NCBI GenBank assembly: GCA_010093635.1
Contig: MU006785.1
Coordinates: 1,259,385-1,323,384, forward strand
Direction of reading: 5' to 3'
From: Massarina eburnea CBS 473.64
Taxonomy: Eukaryota; Ascomycota; Dothideomycetes; Pleosporales; Massarinaceae
Length of the DNA stretch: 64,000 bases
Numbering within the stretch: position 1 is the first letter of the stretch; every line of letters starts with the position of its first letter. Positions 8,357 to 19,939 of the stretch are shown here, piece by piece. The notes under the pieces were generated by a model. That model was not told the DNA's origin. It saw nothing but the letters and a program-made list of their open reading frames with translations, and did no database searches. A program made the position numbers and the translations under genes.

Positions 8357-11295
8357 ATGAGCGGCCGACGGGATTTTCTGTCGATGCCTGCGCCCGAGAA
8401 CTACGTTGCTGGTCTCGGGCGTGGTGCTACCGGGTTCACGACTCGGTCAGATCTAGGGCCGGCCCGCGAAGGGCCCTCCGAGGAACAGATGAAGGAGATG
8501 CTGGCGAAGAGGGCTGCTTCACTAGGCCAGGCGGCTCCATCGGCGTACGGCGTCGTCGAGAAAAAGGAGGAAGAGAGGGACGAAGAGGAAGACCGCTTCC
8601 AGGACCCCGACAACGAAGTGGGCTTGTTTTCAAGCGGTATGAACTACGACAAGGAGGACGATGAGGCAGATCGGATCTACCAGGATGTAGACGAGAAGAT
8701 GGACAAGCGGCGACGTATTCGAAGGTTAGCACACCCCAGTTTCTTGCCCCTCCTTCCCTCCCTCTTCCCCTCCTTTCCTTCCCATGTCTTTAAATCGTTC
8801 ACGTGTTCATATCGTTGTATTTGCGACGAACAGATACCGACCCATTTCCGACGTCTAGGGAAGCCCGCGAGCAAAAAGAACGCGACGAATACGAGAAGAA
8901 CAACCCGAAGATCCAGCTGCAATTCGCCGATCTGAAGCGTGCCTTGGGAAATGTCTCGGAAGAAGAATGGGCGCTGTTGCCTGAGGTGGGAGATATGACG
9001 GGCAGGGCGAAGCGCACGCGCGAGAGCCGCTTGGCGACTTCTCGGATGTACGCTGTGCCCGACAGCGTCATCCAGGCTGCCGCGTCTTCTGGAGAAATAC
9101 AGACGTCCATTTCGACCTCTGATGCCGAAGGCACCATGACAAATTTTGCTTCCATCGGTGCCGCCCACAAGTCTGCGCTGCAAGTTCGCCTGGATTCGGC
9201 AGCAAACACGGGTTCCGCGTCTTCCGGAGAACAAACCACCACGTCCGGAACTGCTACCAGTGTAGATCCACGTGGTTACATCACCGCTCTAGACAGGAAA
9301 CAGCAGACGGGCGAAGAAGTGCCCGTGGAAGACATCAATCGCGCCCGCGTGCTACTTGAATCTGCTGTCAAGACGAACGTACACAATGGACCTGGTTACG
9401 TTGCATTGGCACGTTTGGAGGAGATGGCCGGAAAAAACCACACAGCGAAGAGGATCCTAGCTCAGGCATGTCAAATGTGCCCGAAATCGATTACCGTCTG
9501 GGTTGAAGCGATCCGTCTGAACCGAGAGAACCTCCAGAATGCCAAAATCATCGCCGCTGCCGGTATCAAAGAGAATCCGAAAGCAATCAAACTCTGGATG
9601 GACGCTATCGATCTCGAACAGACACCTGCTGCGCGAAAGAAGGTCACTCGCCAAGCATTGGACCGCAATCCACAATCTGAAGAACTATGGAAAATTCTCA
9701 TCAACGACACAGAGGAGATTGAGAGTGTGAAGCTGTTGTTTGGCAAGGCTGTACAAACCCTCCCTATGTCCGAAGAGCTGTGGATTTCGTACGCACGTGT
9801 CAGCGGTCCGGAAGAAGCCCCAAAAATTCTCAATGCTGCCCGCAAAGCGATCCCGACGAGCTGGTCAATCTGGATACAGGCCTGCCGCTTGCAGGAACAA
9901 CTTGGAAGAGTCGAAACTTGCGACAAGGTCATGGAACGAGCTGTCAAAGCACTCATCAAGGAAGGCGGCATGCCCAGCCGAGAGGAATGGATCAAGCAGG
10001 CAGAGATATGTGACGAGGAGGAGAGTGTGGTTACAGCGGGTGCGATCATCAAGGCGACAATCGGTTGGAAACTCGACGAGGACGATGAGCGCAAGACCCA
10101 ATGGCTGGAGGATGCAAAGAATTCCTCAGCACATGGCCGATATGCAACCGCACGAGCGATCTTATCATATGCGGTATCGATCTTCCCATACAGTACGACG
10201 GTGTGGCATGCAGCTGCAGATTTGGAGAAACATCACGGCTCGACTGAAGCTCTTCTGCAAATTCTCGAGCGCGCTGTCAGTTGCTGCCCCAAATCAGAAT
10301 CGCTCTGGCTCTTGTACGCACGAGAGATGTGGCAGGCCGGCGATGCGGAAGGTGCACGAAAGGTGCTCGGACGCAGTTTTGTGGAGCTGGAAGGCAACGA
10401 GAACCTCTACACGCGCGCAGTCGACTTCGAGGTTGATGCTGAGAATTACGACCAAGCACGCCAGTTCTTGCAGATTGCGCGAGAATCCGCCGCTACAGAT
10501 CGAATCTATTCCAAATCCGCGGTTTTGGAGCGCCAGCTCGGTGACTATGAGACAGCTCTCGATATCTGCAACCAAGGTATCCAAATGTGGCCCGGCACCT
10601 GGAAACTGCATGCCATCAAGGGACAGATCTATGAGTCTCTCTCCAAGCTCCCCGAAGCAGAACAGGCCTACGCTACGGGCACTCGAAGTGCGCCCAACGC
10701 CCCCGTCCTCTACATACTTCTCTCGCGAATCCAAGAGAGAGCCGGCGCAGTGGTGAAAGCCCGCTCTACGCTCGACCGTGGCCGACAAAAGAACCCCAAG
10801 ACAGCCTCTCTTCTCTGCGAAGCTGTCCGCCTGGAGCGCCGCCAAGGTAACATCCCCGCCGCGCAGAACGTCATGGCCGCCGCCCTCCAAGAATGTCCCA
10901 CCTCCGGTGTCCTATGGACAGAGAAAATCATGCACCTCGAGTCCCGCACGCAGCGCAAACCGCGGGCCCTCGAAGCCATCAAGAAAGTCGAAAAGGACGC
11001 TCTTCTCTTCGTGGTCGTAGCGCGCATCTTCTGGGCCGAACGCCGTCTCGATAAAGCGGCTACCTGGTTCACCAAGGCTGTCGTGCTCGACCCAGACTTT
11101 GGCGACGCTTGGGTCTGGTACTGGAAGTTCCTGGAAATGCATGGCACAGAGGAGAAGAAGGGTGAGGTGCTAAGTAGGGTCGCTACGGCGGAGCCAAAGC
11201 ATGGTGAGCTTTGGCAGGCTGTTGCTAAGGATCCTAAGAATTTCCGCAAGAGCACCGAGGATATTCTCAAGATGGCAGCAAAGAAAGCTGAGTAG
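8357..11295 (+). CDS. PRP6: Pre-mRNA-splicing factor Prp6 (934 aa)
   Basis: This is a core U5 snRNP protein that bridges U5 and U4/U6 in the tri-snRNP, acting in the nucleus. Coding exons are 8357-8724 and 8859-11295; the join restores the PRP1_N helix (RRREAREQKE) and closes at 935 codons. The N-terminal PRP1_N domain (about 10-165) shows DFLSMPAPENYVAGLGRGATGF, the acidic Asp/Glu stretch and the FADLKRAL-VSEEEW block. From about residue 250 to the end there is an array of HAT (half-a-TPR) repeats with repeated W-x-x-A and LLY-R patterns. Length fits fungal Prp6. I chose the ATG at 8357, in AAGATGAGC context, over upstream non-ATG codons. It is independent of its neighbours. Confidence 0.96.
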
Positions 11296-11793
11296 GTAGC
11301 TAAAGGACGTGAGGTTGGAGCAGATTCTGTACGATTTTACCAAGTGGTGTCATGGGTCACGTCTGGATGTAGAATGCGTTGTCTAACCCTTGCATCCTTT
11401 TACACAGTCATACCGGACATGGTGCCCTCTTCTTTGATTAAGATACCTTTGTCTTTCGCGTAGAGATAGCTGTGAATGATGTATCTGGTCCCTTAAATGT
11501 AAATATGAAAATTGGATATTTCGATCTTAGAACCCCCATTCTCCCCTCTTCATATGTACGGTCACGATAACACGCGTAATCATATTGTAATAAAGTCTTA
11601 CGCATAGGTGTTTACCCACATTAGATCCTACAATGCTCAGGAATGACAACACGACCTCAAATAGATCGCCCACCATTCACCTATCACCCATCAGCAAATA
11701 CATCAGCTGTGGCCACCAGAGCGAACTTACGGGAAGATTGACCCCAGTAAAGAAACCCCCCTCCTCACTCTCAAGCACTTACCCACGCGATAT
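11296..11793. other. Intergenic, 3' flank of PRP6
   Basis: This AT-richer sequence follows PRP6. The far end (about 11740-11793) may contain a few more minus-strand codons of the dehydrogenase relic followed by a GTAAGT. Nothing else is supported. Confidence 0.5.
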
Positions 11794-12198
11794 TCACAAA
11801 CACGGCCTTTCCCCGTGGTCCAAGAGCAACGGAACGGTGAATGCGACTGGATGGTATACACTCTTCGTATTCACTGCCATCAGCGTGTCGTATAGGTTCT
11901 CTGGAACCGTTTCAGAGGCTTTGCACCCGTGGTAGATTCCCGAATTGTTTACGATTATGCCGATGGTACCGTGTGCCGCGAGAGTGGTGGAGAGGATTGT
12001 GGTCCAGAAGTGTCGCGATGTTGCGTCGCTGTGAATGGATGTTGATGAGAGTTCGCTTGCGGTGGTGGTGCCGGAGGCTTTTCGCTGCGTTACGATGCTT
12101 TTTCCATATCTATCCGAATCCGGCGCCTCTGATGGTGGCGACTTGGTTGGCGTGTCGATTGGACGTGGTGGTGATATAGGGAGTCTTGGATTATTCAC
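11794..12198 (-). pseudogene. Short-chain dehydrogenase/reductase fragment
   Basis: The middle of this minus-strand frame reads like the central part of a classical SDR. A GTIGIIVNNSGIYHG strand carries the NN-[AS]-G motif, followed by helix and MAVNTKSVYH. The N-terminal TGxxxGxG cofactor loop and the catalytic Tyr-x-x-x-Lys are both missing. The only start is a non-ATG codon, and the upstream residues are low-complexity and not SDR-like. About 60 residues are recognisable in a family of about 250, so this is a truncated relic. It opens the decayed island that runs to 21.4 kb. Confidence 0.6.
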
Positions 12199-12692
12199 TA
12201 AGATGTTAGAGGGCTAGGTGGCGCTTTTAAAATAGGTAGGGTGGAAGTTTTTGAAATGTGTATATCTTTGGTGTGGTGTGCTGCATATCCTTTCTTACAG
12301 TATAAACACATGATTCCTACCATTCCCTAACTCCAGCGGGGACGTCAGGGACATGCGTGCCACGTGGTTGGACGATACGGGGCTTATTTCCACTGGTGAG
12401 ATGTATCTGCTGCTGTATGGAATTGAGTCGTTGTTACAACACTAATCAATGCAAGTGGGTGGATGCTAACTTCGGGAATGCGGTAGATAGGTGGATGGTA
12501 GCACTCCGTAGAACTTGGATATAGTTTACTTGTATTCGTCATGTTTTCTTTCGGGAGATATCGTGGCCTTGATGTATATATTATTAGACAATTCCTAAAC
12601 TTTGCCTCGATGCGTTGACCAAAAGAGCGTGCGCAGAATCAGTTTAGTCTCCTCAAACATCTCATACAGTAAATCCTTTTGGCCACCACTCA
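12199..12692. other. Intergenic, nothing recognised
   Basis: This AT-rich stretch lies between the SDR relic and the stop of the proline iminopeptidase gene. I see no coding signal. Confidence 0.6.
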
Positions 12693-13766
12693 CTAGAGAT
12701 GCAAATCCAACTGCCCCAATTCATCGCAATACTCAACAAGCTTCTTCAGATTATCTGGCTCGGATGCCAAATGTCCTGCGGTAGGACTAAAGTATAATTC
12801 AGATTTTGGGAGACGCTTGTGGATCTCGTACGCCGCTCTGGGAGGGCATACGAGATCATATCGACCTTGCACAATGCGAGCTAAACACCATTAGTATGTA
12901 CTCCTTTCCCTGTATAAAATATCAAGACTCACTTGGAATATGTTGAATCTTTTCGCACCCATTCAACAGTTGGTCCTTGGTGAGGAAGCACTCATTGACG
13001 AAATAATGCAGCTCCAACCACCCATGGGTTTTATTCCAGACCTCATCTCTTTCCTTCTCGTCGAGTTCAGCGGAATTCGGCTCCAACTTCGACACGCTGC
13101 CCTCCCATCTATTCCACTCCACAGCAGCCTTCTTCGCAATTTCAGGATCGTCGGACTTTGTGAGTTCGTAGTATGCTGCGAGTGGATCCCCACGTTTCCC
13201 TTCGGGAAGATGCTCGATAAACCGATCATATTCCTGAGGAAACAAGTACGCGCCTAGTTGCCCTTCCATGGTGAGCGCAACTTCTTTTTTCGTGCCCAGA
13301 AACACCCCACGCAAGACGAGCGAGCCACAGACATCAGAATGCGTCTGCGAATAGGCCAGCGCGAGCGTCGAGCCCCATGACCCTCCGAATACCATGTGCC
13401 ATTTCTTGATATCGAGGTGCGCGCGCAGTTGTTCGATGTCTTGGATTAGAACCTGAGTGTTGTTGTCCCTGGTCTCAGCATTTGGTGTCGATTTTCCTGC
13501 ACCCCGCTGGTCGAGTAATACGATACGAAAGATGGCGGGGTCGAAGAAGACTGCGTTGGCGGGGCTGGATCCTGAACCTCCGGGGCCGCCGTGGAGGAAA
13601 ATCACTGCGAGATTTAGTGATGGAGGTGTTGCTTAGAGGAATGTGGCTCACCAGGCTTGCCATTGGCCTTTCCGTACTGACTGTAGTAGACGCTGTGGAG
13701 ATCGCTGACCTTTAAAAAGCCGGAATTGAAGGCGTCGTTGTGTTGGTAACCTTTTGGTGGAGACAT
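12693..13766 (-). CDS. Proline iminopeptidase (324 aa)
   Basis: This is an alpha/beta-hydrolase of peptidase family S33 that removes N-terminal proline from peptides (EC 3.4.11.5 type). Coding exons are 13766-13652, 13604-12933 and 12880-12693; the joined frame closes at 325 codons. The oxyanion motif HGGPGG is at about 43-48. The DQRGAGKS segment typical of the family is at about 70-77. The nucleophile Ser114 sits in GGSWGS, the acid Asp is in QGRYDLV, and the His is in AGHLASEPDN. Length matches the family (about 310-330 aa). No signal peptide is seen, so it is probably cytosolic. It appears intact although its neighbours are relics. Confidence 0.93.
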
Positions 13767-14674
13767 GATGGTTTTCGATTCGAAGATTATTTTCAGAATG
13801 TAATAGAATATAGTAGGGTCGCTAAGTTTATATAGTTCAATATAGTCACGGGATTCCTGTTGCCTAAGTGAGGTGTAGGGTTGATAGTGATCGATGTCAC
13901 CCGTGATACCCTTCTTGGTAAGCTCGCGAGCCGTAAGCATGCAGCTTACTCCGTCATATCCAATCCGCGCCTATCACCATCGCTATACCTCCTGTATATG
14001 GATGTTTCATATTTCATCGGTGTATTCGGAGTTCTGCGTGAGAAGGGATAAGTGTCTGTGAATGGCATAGTGTAATTGCACCTAAGAAATCACAGATACC
14101 AACAGGAAATAGCTCCTATCGCTAATCACTAATGGTAAAGTATCTATATTAATCAACTGATAGGCAAAAGACTACACACTCTACTTGAGTTGTAGTTTCG
14201 CATCTTCTTAATGATGCAGTAATTATATAGTATACACCCTTAAGTGCTGTGGCATGACAAAAGTTCAGATTTCTCACTGCTAAATAGCTTTATCTACAAT
14301 ACCACACAAACATATGAGTAGGCGAGAGAGACTATATAAAGCGGTGCAGATGTTGGGGAAATAGCGTCCACTCCTAGCGCGAAGGACTGGCCATCTTTTC
14401 CTGGAGCTATCCCGATCATCTTTACACTCATTCCTTTAAGTATAATTGAGCAGCTAGAAAGACTGCGTAGGTCATGCTGGAAGATGGGCAGACAAGTACC
14501 GGAGTCAAATTTGAGGCTGTTTGTATACCTAACAGAGTACTATCGCATGAACCTTATAGAAATAGTCCTTTTTATTTTCTACTGCACGTTATGATACCTT
14601 CGATCTCTTGGCCGGCCTCCTCATAAGCTAAACTATCGTCAGCACATTGTCTCCTACCAAATCACATCCGCATA
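13767..14674. other. AT-rich intergenic region
   Basis: This stretch of about 0.9 kb contains the upstream region of the proline iminopeptidase gene and the 3' flank of the GNAT gene. It is AT-rich with no protein-like frame and no RNA gene that I could recognise. Confidence 0.6.
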
Positions 14675-15392
14675 TCAACTCACTGTCCACGTCAACTCCC
14701 TATCCCCATCCCACCGTTTCAAATCTAGTGAAACTTCCTTGACAGCCACAAACCCATACCTCTCATACAACTTCCTCCCCATAGGACTACTCTCCAAATA
14801 GGCCTCCACACCCTCCTCATCCGCCCTCTTCAACCCCCACTCCAGCAGCAATCCTCCCGCTCCCCTCCGGTAATGCTTCTCATCAGTAACGAGCGTATCC
14901 AGCGAAAAATAACTCCTTGTCCCCATGATCTCGCGCTTACTCGCATAGAACAGATCGAAAATACCATTCCATACTCCGATGTTGGTCTCTGGGTACGGAT
15001 CCGGAGCTACGAGTTCCTTGTCTACTTCGTCCCACGTGCGTTCCTTGGCCGCGGGGTTCGCAGGGCGGTGGTATGTCCAGCGGGCGCCGGCGATGACATC
15101 CTCGGTGCGGTTGTCGACGCATTTTAGAAACATTATGCCTTTATTTTGGATACCGTCGCGGACTGACGCGGCGAAGGCATCGCAGGTGCTTTGCGAAGGC
15201 TCGCAGTTGGGGGCTAGGGAGTAGAAGATTTTGTTGATGTCTTCGCGGAAGGCGTCGTGGCGGAGACGGGCTCGAATTTGGTAAATTAGTTGGGAGGGAA
15301 GGGTTGAGGGTGGGTGTTGACGAACTGTATATAGCTGACTCCTCTTCGTTAGGGAGGAGTGTGGAGACTTGGAGATTCGGATCGGTTGGCAT
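14675..15392 (-). CDS. GNAT-family N-acetyltransferase (220 aa)
   Basis: Coding exons are 15392-15326 and 15270-14675. The 55-nt intron has a GTTCGT donor and a CTAAT branch-like site, and the joined frame closes at 221 codons. The N-terminal strand LQVSTLLPNEEESAI leads into RLRHDAFREDINKIFY, like the start of fungal GNATs. The acetyl-CoA loop is a [QR]xxGxG/A-type motif (YRRGAGGLLLEWG) near residue 170. It is followed by the ESSPMGRKLYERYGF block that ends the GNAT fold. The substrate cannot be read from sequence; fungal members of this type act on small amines or peptides. The alternative of reading the N-terminal frame without the intron hits a frame change, so the spliced model is preferred. 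Confidence 0.8.
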
Positions 15393-16257
15393 TGTGGAGA
15401 TGGGAATGTGGGAGGATTTGTGATCCAACTACGTAGTAGGAAATGAGGATTAAGAAACTAGGAAAGTTGGAGACGATTGATGGTCGGGTACAGGGATGAG
15501 TCATCGAATCCTTAGTACATACACATGCAGGGTTTCAACATCACCTTCCTAAAATGGAAAATGGAAAGATTTCGTCTGAAAGGCACAGAGAAAACATATG
15601 TATTACAATAGGTATTTGCTAGGAGCCAGCTATCCAACTTCTAGTGTATTGTATTAGTTTTATGCTTAAGTAAATGTGTAGATCCTTACAAAGTTTATAT
15701 GTTAAATTCTCTGGGGAAAAGATGGATTAGACTAAACTTATTCAATTCACTTCTGTACTTAAGTTGACTTCCCCGTTCACGGTCCAGTAACCGTGACATA
15801 TAAGGATTAAACGATAGAACTGAGGAAGTAAATACTTAGTGTGTAATGTTGTGCTGCTTACATTACAGAATAGCATTCTGTAAGTAATACATCGCTACTA
15901 GAATCGGGGGGAAGAATATCGTTCATCATGTTTAATGTATGTTAGAGGGGGAGAAATTAATACGTGTGTCTGATTCGTTTACATGTTCAACTTGTTGCCT
16001 GCTCAACTCCCCCTTCCAACGAACTCTCCGCTAAGCTTCATATGCTCAGGCTATCTTCTAATTAGAAGAATAAGCAGGGTGCCGCAGCTTTTGAGTTCTA
16101 GCTCGTTGATACAGGATGTTATAACGATCTACCTTGCCTTATTAATCTAGTAGAAATGTGCTGAATGTCCCAGAAGTGCTGCATATAAAAGGAAATATTT
16201 GTTGAATAATGTAGAGGAAACAAGATGTTCTAGAACATAATTGAAACAGACAAGAAC
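15393..16257. other. AT-rich intergenic region with short palindrome
   Basis: There is no gene here. A perfect 9-bp-arm palindrome lies at 15863-15883 (TTACAGAAT, 3-nt loop). A second imperfect one (TCACGGT/ACCGTGA) lies near 15778-15797. Both could be chance in AT-rich DNA. Confidence 0.5.
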
Positions 16258-18858
16258 TTAGATAGGACTTGACTGTCTTTTCTTGAAAATCGGGCGGTTG
16301 AGAGGCTTCGAAGACGCTGATGTCCTCTTCCGCGATATGTCCACATGTTCTTCAAAATCCAACCTACTCTGAAAGACAGCCAGCTCATCCATGCTCACGA
16401 GAACCACAGTGCCTTTCTTAGTAACAAGCATCTGCGTGCTGGTAGCACGACTACTCTGCCACTGCTGGGGAATGTAGCAATGCTTTGTATACGTCTTGTT
16501 TTGGCGTCCGTTGTCAATGTTTAACGAACACACCTAATCCAACAGCTGCTGCACAGGTGAGGGTGAAACGCATTCGAAGATTTTGTTCTGTACCAAAAAC
16601 GGCTGTGTTACTGAATAGTTTTGGAAGATTCGATGTATGAGAATACATCCGGTGCGGTCAACACTCGACAGGAGTGTCGCCGTTTCATTCCAACGGAGGA
16701 GAAGGATTGCAATGCCACTCGGATGCTCAATCACATTCTGAATGTGCTTCCCCGAATAAGTATAGTACGCCTTTACTGATCCAATTTCGAAGCCGCAGAA
16801 TATGAACTCCCCATTGGGGTGCGTTGCAAATGTAGTGATTTCTTGGCCTTCGTCTGTAGGGCGAGCCGTTGTAAATTGGGGTTTATCTCTTATCTTGTCA
16901 CTCTGGTCTATACTAGAATCATCACCAGAATTAATACGTCGGATCAGTACAGAAGGCTCCCAGATATTGCAGTGATCTGCGCGGATATCGTAGAACCGGA
17001 TTCCGTCTGCGCTGAAAGCGATGGAGTGGATATTCTCCTCGTGTGAATTGATTTTGTAGAGCAGGCGCAACGTCTCGAAATCGAACAATTTGATGACAAC
17101 TTCGCCGTTGCCACTGGCGAGGATTGTTCCTTTTGGGGATGCAGCAAGGCAGGAAGAATCGCAATCGACCATGGGTCGAACACAGCAATATCTCCATCAT
17201 GAAACGCGACAGCAGCCAGGCATATTTCGGAAACGGGGTTGAATAGGAAAGCGTGGACATAGGGCTCGTGATAGATTGCGCCCGTCTTATGATACTGGCC
17301 CGCAAAGTTGCAACTCTCGATCTCCCAAAAGGTTATTGGACGCATTCGATAGACGACACCGAGAAGACCAAGGCCGGCTGAGAACGCAGCGTGGATTGGT
17401 GACTGAATATGGCCGAAAGGTGCTCCTTTATCTTCATCATAATCTGAAAACTGTGCAACTGTTTTCAACTCCGCTACTAGCGTCCCAGAAGATCATCTTG
17501 TTGTCCCGGGTACCAGCCATCAAGGCTGAATTATCGTCAGTGAATTCAAATGCCAACGGTTGATCACTTAGGGAAGCACTCCAAATATGCATTCCACTTT
17601 CCAGTTCCCAAACATTCACCCTCCGGCGGCTCGCAGAAGCCAGAAGGAAGGCCTTTGACGCGGGAGAATTCGAGACAGCGCACCTGCGCGCCATGAGCGA
17701 GGGAAAAGACCTTTTGGAACGTCTTCCCATGGTAAACTTGGACCATACCATTGCTGAGGCCAATGGCAAATTTATTCAAGTCGCAAGCGACGCAGAGTAC
17801 TCGGGTCTGCGTGCACGTGATGCAACACAATCTATCGTCCCATGACAATTGAGATATCCCAGCGAGCTTCAAAGGCTTTGGATATCTCGCAAAATTCCTG
17901 AAAATGATGGATCCAGATGGGCATACTGATGGTATTAGGAAGTGAATGGCCGATGGCGTCGAAAGAAGCGCTCTGCCGAATTGCGCTACCAGTCGTATCA
18001 AGTCATCGGCCCATTCCAACACGTTTTGAACTTCCTTTCCCAGTGGTGATAGATATTTGGCCCGCCTTTCCATGAACACTTTCAGATTCTTTGCGGTTTC
18101 TGTCAAAGGACTCAGATCGTGCTGTAATGCGACGAGCTCAATCCAGGTCAGAGAATTGGTGCGAAAGAACTCATCCAAAGAGATCACTAGGCGATCATCT
18201 GACGATGTAGCTCTTGAAATATGGCCAGAAAAATATGATATTGCGTAGTCGACGAAGGGGAGTCGGGGGGGGAGGGGGGGCTGGCGGGTGTTCATATTTC
18301 GACGATAACGAACAGTTTTCATAGCATCGCTGCATAAAAACTTGAGCAGATTTCCGCTATCCGCTTATGTTCCTCAGCACGATCAAACGCGAAGTTAACA
18401 TCATCAACCATATGGCTTCGGAACATATAGCCTTTCACGGTCTGGTGCTTCGGATGAACCTGGCCGATATTGTCCACATAGACAAAGTTGTCACAAATCG
18501 CAGCAGCATTCTTATCCAACTGTGGTACGGTCTGTCCAATGTCCAGAGAAAGAGCCTCTCTTCGTTCTTCAACAGTAAGAAGGCGAGCGGCACAGGCAAC
18601 CCATCTCAATATTGATTTGGCGACCTTGCCCTTCTGAAACTGCGCAGTGATGGTACGTATAATCCTTGAATAGAGGTCATCAACTCCTTTTGGCACCGAT
18701 TGTAGTATCTCTTCGATGCCCTCCTGACTAAAGGTCTCCAATTCTTGAATCACCGAAGTCCACAAAAAATTACCATTTGACTTTTCCAAGATGCGAGATA
18801 CCAATTTATCGCGCCCATTTTCAATTTCAACGGGAAGGAGGAGATTCAGTATGTACAA
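16258..18858 (-). pseudogene. Broken NLR: NACHT-tail plus WD40 repeats
   Basis: This is a decayed fungal NOD-like receptor, of the kind involved in nonself recognition and heterokaryon incompatibility. On the minus strand the frame starting at 18858 carries the end of a NACHT module (SRILEKSNGNFLWTSVI, then VDDLYSRII and a winged-helix-like segment). After a shift near 18318, a second frame gives the helical linker (YAISYFSGHI, SLTWIELVA). WD40 blades follow in at least three further frames, with shifts near 17655, 17468 and 17170. A TAG at 16534-16536 then interrupts the conserved C-terminal tail (TYTKHCYIPQQW, GTVVLVSMDELAVF). The P-loop and effector domain are missing. At least four frameshifts and one nonsense codon make it non-functional. 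Confidence 0.8.
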
Positions 18859-19470
18859 GGAGTTTACGACCTATGCCGCGCCTACAATATTCTCTTCATA
18901 GCGGACGAAGTACGCATGGGCGTCTGCCGAACCGGCCGATTCCTAAGCTTTGATTACCTAGGTGGCAGTCGCAAACCCGATATAGTGGTATTGGGTAAAT
19001 CTATTACAGGCGGTGTCTACCCAGCATCATATATTTTAGGCACCAGGGATATCGTGTATGTGGTCGGTCCCCGAGAAATTGTACAGACATTTGCATTCCC
19101 ACCGATGGCCATTGCCGCTACCACCGCTATTCTGCAGATAGTCGACGAAGAACGTCTGGCAGAAGGCTGTGCAATTGGAATTGCTCTTTCTGGAGAGATC
19201 GAGAACATATGGCTGGGATAAGCTTTCATTCGTGAATTACATCACCGCTCGGGGCGCAGAATTTGGCATCTGGTTCAAGTAAGAAAGTGTAGAATCTTGC
19301 AGTATCGTCGGCCTTGGGTGTATGGACAATGGGCTACTCTTGTTTCCCACGGAGAAGCATTTGAGGATGTCTGTACCTTTAGTGATTTCGGGACAGGATT
19401 TCTTACAGGCTTTGGAAATCTTAGACAAAGTGTTTGGCCAGCATGCGTTGCACAGGACAGAGGGAATGGG
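18846..19470 (+). pseudogene. Truncated class-III aminotransferase (ornithine-type)
   Basis: The plus frame from about 18850 matches the C-terminal half of PLP-dependent class-III aminotransferases, closest to ornithine aminotransferase. It shows QGVYDLCRAYNILFIADEV (the PLP-binding Asp region) and then VLGKSITGGVYPAS with the PLP-binding Lys. After a frame change near 19215, C-terminal pieces follow: RGAEFGIW, then MDNGLLLFP-RMSVPLVISG and ALEILDKVF. The N-terminal half is absent. The homology begins exactly where the minus-strand NLR relic begins, pointing to a rearrangement joint. Two short introns might explain part of the frame changes, but the missing half makes it a relic in any case. 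Confidence 0.72.
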
Positions 19471-19939
19471 CAGGAATTTACCGCCTGCTTACATTTGCAA
19501 TACCTCGATGTAAACTTTGAGAATAATCAAATTCGCTTGTCGTTCACTTGTACCTCACGCTCAGCGGTGCGTACAGATCTTGGATCTGAACAACCTAGTA
19601 GTCGCTTCTTGATCACTGTATCTTCCTTCTTGTCTTCGTAATGTCGCTCTAATTCGTTCTCGTTTACAATGGTACGATAAACGCAGATCCGAACACGCAA
19701 CATATCACGACGTTATTATGCATCACCGTTTTGGTATGGAAGTAAAATGGGCTGATTCAAGAGGCTGTTGCCTTATTTTTCGTTACACTATTCAATGATT
19801 GGGACAAGAGGCTGTGGCTAGTGACACATCTGCGATACACAACACGACCGCCAAATATTACGCAGGCAGCTTCATACCTGTGTCCTCGTACACTCTTCTC
19901 TACACAACGTCACCAAAACATTTCAGAGGGAAGCGCACC
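19471..19939. other. Intergenic, nothing recognised
   Basis: This lies between the aminotransferase relic and the MFS frame. It presumably held the MFS promoter. The open frame extends upstream of the chosen ATG to about 19799 but is not transporter-like there. Confidence 0.5.

Noticed and set aside
9740..10756. Plus-strand frame of 338 codons
   Set aside because: It lies in another frame inside the Prp6 HAT-repeat exon and has the Arg/Ser-rich composition of a shadow frame.
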